This document shows positions 16,333 through 22,910 of a stretch of 37,610 bases of DNA, piece by piece. Source of the stretch: Candidatus Methanophagales archaeon (GTDB lineage: Archaea; Halobacteriota; Syntropharchaeia; Alkanophagales; Methanospirareceae). The notes under the pieces are model-generated. The model worked only from the letters and a program-made list of their open reading frames with translations. It was not told the origin of the DNA and searched no databases. The position numbers were made by a program, and so were the translations under genes. The DNA lies in NCBI GenBank assembly GCA_030602585.1, contig JAUVZJ010000018.1, positions 1-37,610 of the forward strand. The letters are read 5' to 3'. The first letter of the stretch is position 1; the number at the start of each line of letters is the position of its first letter.

Positions 16333-16710
16333 CTATTTAGAGAAATAACCTTTGACAAATTCTAAAAATTCTCTAATCGCTTCCCCTGGTTCAGAACTGA
16401 TTCTGCTCTCAACAACATTTTGCTCCTCGCCATCATGAAAATGTCTTGGAAATGTTTTTACCTGCACCCAAGCTTTATGTGGTGCATTGTCATAGCGATA
16501 GATTTTTCCATCAATATGTCTTCTTTCCCAGTGATAGGAATACTTCCCAGAAATAGAAATCCAAACATCTAAAAAGCTTTCGTCAAGAATGGAAATCCTT
16601 AATTTTAAAGGTTCTCCAGATGGGAGCTTTATTATCTTTGTGTCCATTACGATTTCGCTAAATCCTTTTGCTATGGATTCAAGTTCCAGGTAAATTTGCA
16701 ATATTCGCAA
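16333..16710 (-). CDS. TumE/DUF6516-type toxin of a toxin-antitoxin pair
   Basis: The 125-residue protein matches the TumE (DUF6516) pattern: an N-terminal ILQIYLELESIAKGFSEIV, then LRISILDESFLDVWISISGK, SYHWER, the hallmark IYRYDNAPH, and TFPRHFH...E...V.S. The start at 16710 is TTG and overlaps the upstream partner by 32 nt. An internal ATG (MDTKIIKL) would remove the conserved first helix. Overlap with a small helical partner is the classic two-gene arrangement. The target is not known, and family members are described as toxins with little mechanistic detail. Confidence 0.7.
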   Translation of the reverse strand: MRILQIYLELESIAKGFSEIVMDTKIIKLPSGEPLKLRISILDESFLDVWISISGKYSYHWERRHIDGKIYRYDNAPHKAWVQVKTFPRHFHDGEEQNVVESRISSEPGEAIREFLEFVKGYFSK

Positions 16711-16987
16711 TCTCTTTGTCTAACCTTTTTATTTTCTCATCGAGATTTTCGATAACTATCAAATCCTCCCAACTGGGATGTTCCGCTACACTACCATTCT
16801 TTATGGCTTCTTCTAATTCTTTCGAAGAAGATATGTTTCTATACCTCGACAAAATCTCGAACTTCTCAGCCATGCAATCCCTCTTCTTTGATTTTAAATA
16901 CTCTAATAAACTCTCTACAAGTAGTTCGTCCTTGCTTACTCCTAAATCCTCTGCTACATGTGTCAGAAGTCTTTCTGATGTTGCCAA
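16679..16987 (-). CDS. Putative antitoxin partner of the TumE-like toxin
   Basis: The 102-residue protein is helical and charged. LTHVAEDLGVSKDELLVESL looks like a small DNA-binding or dimerisation unit, followed by LLEYLKSKKRDCMAEKFEIL and a coiled-coil C-terminus (NLDEKIKRLDKEIANIANL). It begins at TTG with GGAGGT 6 nt upstream (the only start with a ribosome site) and overlaps the toxin gene by 32 nt. It is not the usual Xre-like TumA type, so its antitoxin role rests on gene order. Confidence 0.6.
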   Translation of the reverse strand: MATSERLLTHVAEDLGVSKDELLVESLLEYLKSKKRDCMAEKFEILSRYRNISSSKELEEAIKNGSVAEHPSWEDLIVIENLDEKIKRLDKEIANIANLPGT

Positions 16988-17079
16988 ATTAATACCTCCT
17001 ATTTTATCCTTCTCACTTAAGTGTATATAAAACTTCCTTTCTATTTGGATTCGGTAGTATTTGCTTCACGCTTTGCATG

Positions 17080-17216
17080 TCATTGCCTCCCTATTTTTCT
17101 CATCAACGCCCTTGAATTCTCTCCCATCACTTTTTTCACTTCTCCGTGTCTAACCCCGCACCCGCAAGGATTCTTGCAGCGAGTTCTTCCGTTAGAAAAT
17201 CATCCGGGGAATGTAA
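17080..17216 (-). pseudogene. Possible decayed 3' end of a minus-strand gene
   Basis: Two overlapping minus-strand frames read DDFLTEELAARILAGAGLD then, after a one-base shift, VKKVMGENSRALMRKIGRQ and a stop. The second part resembles the conserved end of amidohydrolase-like TIM-barrel proteins (KVMGEN.R.L). No longer frame supports it, so it would be a remnant between the TA pair and SRP19. The call is weak. Confidence 0.3.
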
Positions 17217-17248
17217 AATAGAATGTATGTGAAAATCGAACAATTTTA

Positions 17249-17548
17249 TTACCTCCTTGCGCTCTTAGATTTCTCTCGCATCTCTTTTATCCCCTTTGCA
17301 ATCTCCTTCACAATCTCCTCCTTTCTACCTCTTTTATTCACCAGCACTCTTCCACTTTTCTCCCAGTGCGTCTTCGGATATGCTTTCTCTTTCTCCACTT
17401 CCGGCTCCAAGTTGAGCATCCTCGCAACCTTTTCCATTTCCTCTACCTTTGGTGATTTCACCGCTTTTTTCCTTGCGATTATCCTGCCTTCCCCCTTTGT
17501 CTTCCCCGCTGTTAAATATGCAGGCCAGATAACTATTTTTTCCGTCAT
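17249..17548 (-). CDS. srp19: Signal recognition particle 19 kDa protein
   Basis: The 99-residue basic protein has the SRP19 hallmarks: IVIWPAYLTAGKTKGEGRII at the start, then KAVKSPKVEEMEKVARMLN and the basic YPKTHWEKSGRVLVNKRG. It binds the tips of helices 6 and 8 of 7S RNA and prepares it for SRP54, in the co-translational membrane targeting pathway. The length is normal for archaea. It lies directly downstream of traB on the same strand (15 nt), so the two may share a transcript. The 7S RNA and SRP54 genes are not in this window. Confidence 0.93.
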   Translation of the reverse strand: MTEKIVIWPAYLTAGKTKGEGRIIARKKAVKSPKVEEMEKVARMLNLEPEVEKEKAYPKTHWEKSGRVLVNKRGRKEEIVKEIAKGIKEMREKSKSARR

Positions 17549-17563
17549 TTTACCAAAAGAACC

Positions 17564-18985
17564 TCAAAAAAGTGTTTTCAAACCAATCCATATATCCTGC
17601 ATATCTATGCCTAACTCATGCCACACGACATAAGCCCCGATAAACGTTCCCGCAATGCTTCCTACATTTGCCAGTGCCGCTACAAGGACGACTTTAAACA
17701 GCCGGTTTCTCATCAATTCTCGCAACGATTCCACATTCAACATGCTCTTTGCGTCTTCCACCGTTGGCTTTCGCAAATGAGCCTCTGCCAAGCCTGCAAA
17801 CCAGCCCGCCGCTAAAAAGAGATTCAAAGAAGTAAGCCAAGCTACGGAAAAAGCGGTAAGCGCAGAAAGAGGATACCCTCTCGCTATCACAACACCTGTC
17901 GCAGACAAGACACCATTTATTATAAACCACAAAAGAAACGCTCTAAGAAGAACATGGAAAGATATGCCCGAGAAAAAGAACGCTAAAAGGATAATCACGA
18001 GAGCTACGCCCAACCCGATCCCCAACAAATTCTTTATATTTATACCAAACCTTCTCTTAGGAAGCGAGCATAACTCCTCCTTAGGTGGTATCAACTCTGG
18101 ATGGCTGAGAAGTTCCTTTATCCCCGTCACATGTCCAGCACCAACTACCGCAACTATTTTTCTTTTTTCTCCCATCAAACCTTTTTCTAATGTTTGTTGC
18201 GTATCGTTTTTGATCAAACTTTTTTTAAAAGTTTGTTGCGCAGCGTTTTTGATCAAACTTTTTTTAAAAGTTTGTTGCGTATCGTTTTTGATCAAACTTT
18301 TTTTAAAAGTTTGAGTTTGAAGCTCCAGCAAACTTCCCGCGATATATGCATCTCTTTCATCTAAAAGTGCTGTTGCGGCACCCGGTGAAAACTCCCTTAG
18401 TTCTTTCATCAACTGCGTAACTACATCCTCATCCGTTATTCTATCGAGCTCTATGTCCTTACCCGCACTTATACCACCAATCATTAGCTTCTTCTTATCT
18501 TTTCCTTTTTCTTTTCCTTTTCCCTCTTCGTCTTTCCCCATGCTTCCTATATTGGCAATCGCAAAAATGATTGAAAACATCATCTTTATCTTTTCCAAGA
18601 ATCCCATCTTCTTCCAGAATCGCTGCATCGTTATTTGTATAGGTCGGTCAATCAATGCAATCTCACAACCCCTTTCCTCTGCTTTCCTTATCGCCGCCAT
18701 CATATCTGCACCGGGCTCAATGCCAAACTCCTCGCCCATTTTCTTCTGCACGTATGCAAGTAGCCAATGCGTGAGTATCAAAAAAGGATTGCCACCATTT
18801 AGCACTTCTTTAATAGAAAAAGTCCCAACATCTCCTTTCAATGCCCTATATCTGCCTTCACATAACTCAACAGCAACTACATCCGGCTTTTCTCGCTCTA
18901 TTACCTCTTCTACTTCCTTCACACTTTTCTCTAATATATGCCCAGTTCCTACTAAGATTATATTAGTTGTTTCACTCACACTCAT
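17564..18985 (-). CDS. TraB/PrgY family membrane protein with inserted repeat array
   Basis: The 473-residue protein is a TraB-family membrane protein. The N-terminal TIKI/TraB domain has LVGTGHILEKSVKEVEEVIE, DVVAVELCEGRY, IALIDRPIQIT and VAVVGAGHVTGI. About 4-5 membrane segments follow. Family members are linked to peptide pheromone shutdown in Enterococcus, but the archaeal role is unknown. The ATG at 18985 (MSVSETTN) is preferred because upstream codons are GCAAAATG repeat translated as MQNAKCKMQ. A ~50-residue insertion made of TFKKSLIKN(D/A)(T/A)QQ repeats lies just before the last TIKI motif. It comes from a 39-bp DNA repeat and makes the protein larger than its relatives. Confidence 0.85.
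   Translation of the reverse strand: MSVSETTNIILVGTGHILEKSVKEVEEVIEREKPDVVAVELCEGRYRALKGDVGTFSIKEVLNGGNPFLILTHWLLAYVQKKMGEEFGIEPGADMMAAIRKAEERGCEIALIDRPIQITMQRFWKKMGFLEKIKMMFSIIFAIANIGSMGKDEEGKGKEKGKDKKKLMIGGISAGKDIELDRITDEDVVTQLMKELREFSPGAATALLDERDAYIAGSLLELQTQTFKKSLIKNDTQQTFKKSLIKNAAQQTFKKSLIKNDTQQTLEKGLMGEKRKIVAVVGAGHVTGIKELLSHPELIPPKEELCSLPKRRFGINIKNLLGIGLGVALVIILLAFFFSGISFHVLLRAFLLWFIINGVLSATGVVIARGYPLSALTAFSVAWLTSLNLFLAAGWFAGLAEAHLRKPTVEDAKSMLNVESLRELMRNRLFKVVLVAALANVGSIAGTFIGAYVVWHELGIDMQDIWIGLKTLF
18173..18316 (-). repeat. 39-bp direct-repeat array inside traB, hairpin/GATCAAA family
   Basis: GATCAAACTTTTTTTAAAAG followed by TTTGTTGCG recurs at 18212, 18251 and 18290, exactly 39 bp apart. 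A diverged unit (CATCAAACC) starts at 18173. Each unit contains an AAACTTTT/AAAAGTTT hairpin plus GATCAAA, as in the 12.9 kb and tRNA-Gly copies. Since 39 is a multiple of three, the array is in frame and codes for a 13-residue repeat in TraB. There are no unique spacers, so it is not a CRISPR. Confidence 0.9.
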
Positions 18986-18986
18986 T

Positions 18987-19036
18987 GTTTCGATTTTGCA
19001 TTTTTCGATTTGCATTTTGCATTTTGCATTTTGCAT
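18987..19036. repeat. GCAAAATG short tandem repeat before traB
   Basis: Four units of TGCATTT(T) run through this gap between aRF1 and traB, with TCGATTTTGCATTTTTCGAT next to them. The tract creates an artificial N-terminal extension when translated. Confidence 0.75.
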
Positions 19037-20140
19037 TTACCCCGTCTTTGTCGCATATCGTAATATAGCGGCAACGCCACCAAACGCGCGTTTTAACTGC
19101 GCACCTTCCTCAAATTCTGTTGAGATGAGTTCCACATCAGAGCCTATCTCCTCAGCCTTCTCCACTAAATCGTGCACGAACTCAGTGTCGAGCTCCTCGG
19201 AAACCAAAAGCGTGTCCACTGCACCCATTTCTAATTTCCTTCTCACTTCTTTCTCTCCGTATGCCACCATTGCCTCGTTATTTACCAATAGTTTCATGAA
19301 TCTCGCCATGAGCTTCTTCTCCCTCATTAAATCCAGCCCTTCTAACACATCACCCGCCTTGTCAACGAGCTCATGAAGACCTGATTCATCCGTATAAGCG
19401 GCATCAAACTCACCAAGAATCTTATTTTGCAGCTCGTAATGCAAGTAAGACCCCTTTATAAATTCCTCCTTCGTTGGACTGGGTCCGCCTATCAAAATGC
19501 CCCTGAGGTCTTCTATTTGAAGCAATATTTGTGATGCATGTTTGCCTATTCGGTTATAAAAATCCTCGATTGCAATCTCTCGCAGTCTTTGAAATCTCGA
19601 TGCTGACTGCCCGCCTTTTCTTATCTTCCCCGGAACTGAAGAGGTCAGGTGTTTCATCGCATCCACCACCTTCCCATTCAGGATGCCTATCGTTGCTTCC
19701 CTTTTGTCAAGCACAATCAAACCGTATTTTTCCTTATCCTCCACCATCTCTTCCAGCGGCTCGAGGAAGAAGCTCGAATCACAATGGTAGATATAAGAAA
19801 GTACTTTTTCTGGTGGCTCCACGATGGCTGTTTCTATATCCGTCCTGTCCCCGCCCTTCTCTACCGCACCACAGAATATAACCAGACCATTTTCGCCCAC
19901 ACGCACATACTTCAATTTGGATAAAATAGAATCCAGAGCGCTTTGAACGTTAATACGAGTAGTTTTACTTTTTATGTTCATTGCTTGTCCATGTTCATCA
20001 CGGAGATGAGAAGTAACATCTGATATTTGTTTATCAGGCGGAATGTAAACTGACACAAGCTCTGTACCTCTGCCACTCTTTTCCATCAGTTCTTCCAATG
20101 CCTTCTTGAATTCATATTTCTTTATCTGGTCCATAAGCAT
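19037..20140 (-). CDS. prf1: Peptide chain release factor aRF1 lacking the zinc-ribbon mini-domain
   Basis: The 367-residue protein is archaeal release factor 1, which reads all stop codons and triggers peptide release. Domain 1 has NIKS at residues 55-58 with TRINVQSAL next to it. Domain 2 has VPGKIRKGGQSASRFQRLRE, with GGQ at 176-178. Domain 3 follows with VDTLLVSEELD and AQLKRAFGGVAAILRY at the end. Typical aRF1 is ~410 aa. The shortfall lies after VSEELD, where the CxxC-containing mini-domain normally sits: here the chain goes directly to FVHDLVEKAEEIGSDVELIS. It overlaps nothing and lies 45 nt downstream of tRNA-Gly. The start could also be the ATG two codons in. Confidence 0.93.
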   Translation of the reverse strand: MLMDQIKKYEFKKALEELMEKSGRGTELVSVYIPPDKQISDVTSHLRDEHGQAMNIKSKTTRINVQSALDSILSKLKYVRVGENGLVIFCGAVEKGGDRTDIETAIVEPPEKVLSYIYHCDSSFFLEPLEEMVEDKEKYGLIVLDKREATIGILNGKVVDAMKHLTSSVPGKIRKGGQSASRFQRLREIAIEDFYNRIGKHASQILLQIEDLRGILIGGPSPTKEEFIKGSYLHYELQNKILGEFDAAYTDESGLHELVDKAGDVLEGLDLMREKKLMARFMKLLVNNEAMVAYGEKEVRRKLEMGAVDTLLVSEELDTEFVHDLVEKAEEIGSDVELISTEFEEGAQLKRAFGGVAAILRYATKTG

Positions 20141-20145
20141 CCTTT

Positions 20146-20184
20146 TTTTCTTTGATAAAACCTTCTTTTATAAAGAAAGTTTTA
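20146..20184 (-). repeat. Hairpin/GATCAAA repeat copy downstream of tRNA-Gly
   Basis: On the minus strand it reads AAAACTTTCTTTATAAAAGA, then AGGTTTTATCAAAGAAA, the same layout as the second hairpin at 12893-12935 with a few changes. It fills most of the gap between tRNA-Gly and aRF1 and, being T-rich, may serve as the tRNA terminator. Confidence 0.65.
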
Positions 20185-20185
20185 T

Positions 20186-20302
20186 GCGGCAACCGGGGCT
20201 CGAACCCGGGTTACAGGCTGTTTCCCTTCCTTTTTGATCAATCTTTTTCTTAAAAAGGTTGTTTGTTGGGAAGCCCGTGTCCTGCCACTAGACTATTGCC
20301 GC
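20186..20302 (-). tRNA. tRNA-Gly(CCC) with a 47-nt intron
   Basis: On the minus strand exon 1 is 20302-20267 and exon 2 is 20219-20186. The acceptor stem GCGGCAA/TTGCCGC pairs perfectly. The D arm is GTC...GAC, the anticodon stem CGGGC/GCCTG with loop TTCCCAA gives anticodon CCC, and the T arm is CCGGG-TTCGAGC-CCCGG. The intron (20220-20266) lies at the usual 37/38 site. TTCCC and GGGAA pair next to three-base bulges, as in an archaeal bulge-helix-bulge. The intron body resembles the hairpin/GATCAAA repeat family. No CCA is encoded. The first 15 nt overlap the end of the rpoL gene. Confidence 0.92.
20220..20266 (-). repeat. Hairpin/GATCAAA repeat-like sequence forming the tRNA-Gly intron
   Basis: The intron reads ACAAACAACCTTTTTAAGAA then AAAGATTGATCAAAAAGG. 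It aligns with the traB array unit (CAACAAACTTTTAAAAAAAG, then TTTGATCAAAAACG) over about 32 positions with a few changes, in the same 5'-3' order: CAAACAAC, hairpin, GATCAAAAA. Confidence 0.65.
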
Positions 20303-20581
20303 CGCCTTGTATTTTCTCTCGAACTCCTCAAAGTCTGAAGCAAGAGAAGCGGCAGCCGACTTTACCGCCTCTAATGCATCTCCCTCCTTCATCTTCACAT
20401 ACAAAACGGGATTGCTCATCAGCGTATGTTTGATGTTATAGGTGGCGATGTCCACCTTTTCGTTCTCCAGTAGCTTGGAAGTTAGCGGCGCTAAAAGTGT
20501 ATGGTCTTCACCTTCTATCTCTACCCTCACTTCTTTTTCCTTCTTCTCCAATATCTTTATCTTTTTATTTTCCTTTTCCAT
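20288..20581 (-). CDS. rpoL: DNA-directed RNA polymerase subunit L (Rpb11-like)
   Basis: The 97-residue protein is archaeal RpoL. The core pattern is GEDHTLLAPLTSKLLENEKV, then ATYNIKHTLMSNPVLYVKMK, with a C-terminal helix that pairs with RpoD in the alpha-like assembly platform. The length is normal. Its last five codons (KAAAIV region and stop TAG at 20288-20290) lie inside the tRNA-Gly gene, so transcript processing of the tRNA would cut the rpoL mRNA 15 nt before its stop codon. Csl4 lies 44 nt upstream on the same strand. Confidence 0.93.
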   Translation of the reverse strand: MEKENKKIKILEKKEKEVRVEIEGEDHTLLAPLTSKLLENEKVDIATYNIKHTLMSNPVLYVKMKEGDALEAVKSAAASLASDFEEFERKYKAAAIV

Positions 20582-20625
20582 GCTTACCTCACATCACTTA
20601 CCTCTTCTCATTTATAATGAAAAGT

Positions 20626-21189
20626 TTATACTACTCCCTTGCCATAATCCTCGGATATTTTTCTTACTTCCACCCTTTTGCATCGCTCACAAGCCAGCGC
20701 ATTCTCTTTTCTCTTCAAATCACCCTTGCACTTCGCACATATTGCTTTTATCACGCCTAAATCCTTCTCTTCTGTGCTAAGTCTTAATGCCTTTGCGTCT
20801 ATCACCTTCGCCTTCACCACGTCAAGATAGCTAAACTCGTGCTGCAATTCAGTCACATACCCGCTCTTTATGTTTGATATATGGATAATTCCCTGTGTAG
20901 ATGCAGCAATTTCCCGCTTCTCCTTACCTTTCACACACGCTATACTCACGATGGCAACAGTATCCCTTATATCCTCCACTCTGCCTATAACCACGTCCCC
21001 TTCTTCAGGCATTGGCGGTGTTTCCACCTTTGGCAGAATCCCTATAACCCTCTTATCGTTTATGCTAATTTCTCCAGTCAGCGAGGCATATATATTCCCC
21101 TTTTCGTCATATACTCCACTTCCAGGCGTAAATTCCTCTGAAGTACCTAAGAAATCCCCCGGAACTACGATTTTTTTTTCTTTTTCCAT
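20626..21189 (-). CDS. csl4: Exosome RNA-binding subunit Csl4
   Basis: The 187-residue protein is the Csl4 cap subunit of the archaeal exosome. The N-terminal domain is VVPGDFLGTSEEFTPGSGVY. The S1 domain spans about residues 65-145 (GDVVIGRVEDIRDTVAIVSI ... GIIHISNI). A C-terminal zinc ribbon has CAKCKGDL and ACERC. Csl4 recruits substrates and DnaG to the RNA-degrading core. The neighbouring rpoL and the divergent ruvC share a short 56-nt region upstream. The size is normal. Confidence 0.93.
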   Translation of the reverse strand: MEKEKKIVVPGDFLGTSEEFTPGSGVYDEKGNIYASLTGEISINDKRVIGILPKVETPPMPEEGDVVIGRVEDIRDTVAIVSIACVKGKEKREIAASTQGIIHISNIKSGYVTELQHEFSYLDVVKAKVIDAKALRLSTEEKDLGVIKAICAKCKGDLKRKENALACERCKRVEVRKISEDYGKGVV

Positions 21190-21245
21190 TTACTTCTTTC
21201 CCTTTCTTCTTCCTTTAATATTTTACTTCTTCTCTATTTATTATT

Positions 21246-21737
21246 ATGCGTGTAATTGGAATAGACCCGGGAACTGCGCTAACAGGATGGGGAATTGTTG
21301 AGTTCAACAACGGAACATTAAAATCAATTGATTTTGGCTATATAAAGACGACCCCTGAGCAATCCAACGCTGGGAGATTAAAAACGATATATGAAGATTT
21401 GCTCGTTGTGATAAAAAACACGACGCCGGATGATATGGCAATCGAGATGATTTTTTTCAACGTCAACGTGAAAACAGCATTAAGCGTTGGTCAGGCACGT
21501 GGAGTTTGTCTCTTAGCTGCTGCTACTACTGGACTGCCGGCATACGAATATAATACCTCCGAGGTGAAAAGTCTTATAGCCGGATATGGAAGGTCAACGA
21601 AGAGCGAAGTCGCCACCAGAGTAAAGGAACTGCTTCACCTTGATGAAATACCAAAGCCCGACGATGTCACCGATGCCCTCGCTATCGCAGCTACTCATAT
21701 CTCCCGGAAGTTAAATGTGAATATTCAACAACAATGA
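21246..21737 (+). CDS. ruvC: Holliday junction resolvase RuvC
   Basis: The 163-residue protein is a full-length RuvC, the RNase H-fold resolvase that cuts four-way DNA junctions. The catalytic acids are all present: D7 in VIGIDPGTALTGWG, E67 in DMAIEMIFF, and D140 and D143 in DDVTDALAIA. SVGQARGVCLLAA, EYNTSEVKSLIAGYGRSTKSEV and the usual spacing complete the family pattern. RuvC is mainly bacterial; archaea normally use Hjc or Hje, so this gene probably came by transfer. RuvA and RuvB are not in the window. ATG at 21246 follows an AT-rich stretch with no Shine-Dalgarno site and may be nearly leaderless. Confidence 0.92.
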   Translation: MRVIGIDPGTALTGWGIVEFNNGTLKSIDFGYIKTTPEQSNAGRLKTIYEDLLVVIKNTTPDDMAIEMIFFNVNVKTALSVGQARGVCLLAAATTGLPAYEYNTSEVKSLIAGYGRSTKSEVATRVKELLHLDEIPKPDDVTDALAIAATHISRKLNVNIQQQ

Positions 21738-22037
21738 GAAAAAGAGAAACCAGCAGAAAACGGTCATAAAAGAGATGTAAATCCAATCTTTTGCCCCTTT
21801 TATGCTTGTATGCAGGTATGGATATACGAATTTCTGCATCAAGACCATGAGGATTGCGATAAGCAAACCATCTTCTGACGTGGGTTCGATATATCCATAA
21901 GTATAAAGGGCATAGGAGATGACACCAGCGAGAACACCAAATAGAAGAGGTGTTAGCGTCTTTTTCAACCCTTCCTCGTATTCTGCCTTCTCCTTCTCCT
22001 TTTTATCCTTATCCCTCTCTTTCTTCTCGTTCTCCAT
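21711..22037 (-). CDS. EMC6-like small membrane protein
   Basis: The 108-residue protein has a highly charged N-terminus (residues 1-24) and three membrane segments: TPLLFGVLAGVISYALYTY, DGLLIAILMVLMQKFVY and IYISFMTVFCWFLFFSLLLN. The motif QKFVYP followed by KDW(I/F)YISFMT is characteristic of archaeal EMC6-like proteins, which are distant relatives of the eukaryotic ER membrane complex subunit 6, an insertase helper. That similarity is by eye. It overlaps the end of ruvC by 27 nt on the opposite strand. Confidence 0.65.
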   Translation of the reverse strand: MENEKKERDKDKKEKEKAEYEEGLKKTLTPLLFGVLAGVISYALYTYGYIEPTSEDGLLIAILMVLMQKFVYPYLHTSIKGAKDWIYISFMTVFCWFLFFSLLLNIHI

Positions 22038-22067
22038 GTGCCTTAGCTCAATTTATCTTTTCTTATT

Positions 22068-22910
22068 TCAAACATATCCACTCTCTATTACCTTTGAATT
22101 TTCGATTCTCAAAGTTACAATCCTGGTATCTTCCAGGGAAACATTTGCAAGTTTAGCTGCATCTTCTATTGCATCGTCCAGGTTCCCTATTTTATCTACG
22201 AGACCCAGACGTAATCCTTCTTCACCGGTAAACCAGCCTCCCTTCGCTATTCTCGTTATATTTTCCTCGCTTATATTCCTCTTCTCGGTAACGCAGTTCA
22301 AAAACACTTCAAGAACGTTTTCCAGTCGTTCCCCCAAATAATCCCGTTCGCTCTCATTTAGCCGGTAATCTGCAAACACGTCCTTGAACTCGCCGGAAGG
22401 CATGGAAGATATTTCTTCTGCTTCTTCTGATACATTTATTGGAACGTCAAAAGGGAACTTGAATGAAGCTCCTATACTTCCAACCATTGACATAGGCGTA
22501 GCTACTATCTCATCCGCGGCAACTGCGACCAAATACGCTCCTGAAGCACCTTTATCGCCTATGGATGCAACAACAGGTTTCTCTACCCTTTTCACTGCTC
22601 TATACATATCCCATGATGCTCCCGCAGTTCCTCCTCCGCTGTTTATCCTGAGCACGACTGCTTTTATTTCCACTTCTTCCTCAGCCCTGATCAAAAGTTC
22701 TCTAATTGTCTCCGTATTTGCTCCACCCCTATAATTCTCTGTTATCTCCCCTTCAACATCTATTATGGCTATTTTGTTTCTCGGAACATACCACTTCTCA
22801 TCCGGTAAAAAGAATAATGCGGAAAATACTCCCAAGAGTATCATTGCTACAAATACCGTAACGATGATTATTTTCCCTCTCTTTTCTATTCGCATTCTCA
22901 CCCCGACCAC
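22068..22910 (-). CDS. sppA: Signal peptide peptidase SppA, S49 family
   Basis: The 280-residue protein has an N-terminal membrane anchor (residues ~13-33) and an S49 serine protease domain facing out. VVLRINSGGGTAGASWDMY forms the oxyanion region. The nucleophile is S123 in DKGASGAYLVA, and K176 in SGEFKDVF, 53 residues later, is the general base, as in Bacillus SppA (52 residues apart). It digests signal peptides left in the membrane. The GTG start overlaps the stop of the alcohol dehydrogenase gene by 13 nt; an ATG five codons on is an alternative. Confidence 0.88.
   Translation of the reverse strand: MVGVRMRIEKRGKIIIVTVFVAMILLGVFSALFFLPDEKWYVPRNKIAIIDVEGEITENYRGGANTETIRELLIRAEEEVEIKAVVLRINSGGGTAGASWDMYRAVKRVEKPVVASIGDKGASGAYLVAVAADEIVATPMSMVGSIGASFKFPFDVPINVSEEAEEISSMPSGEFKDVFADYRLNESERDYLGERLENVLEVFLNCVTEKRNISEENITRIAKGGWFTGEEGLRLGLVDKIGNLDDAIEDAAKLANVSLEDTRIVTLRIENSKVIESGYV

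Noticed and set aside
18173-18316. CRISPR array
   Set aside because: Units are directly adjacent with a strict 39-bp period and no unique spacers; the array is in frame inside traB.
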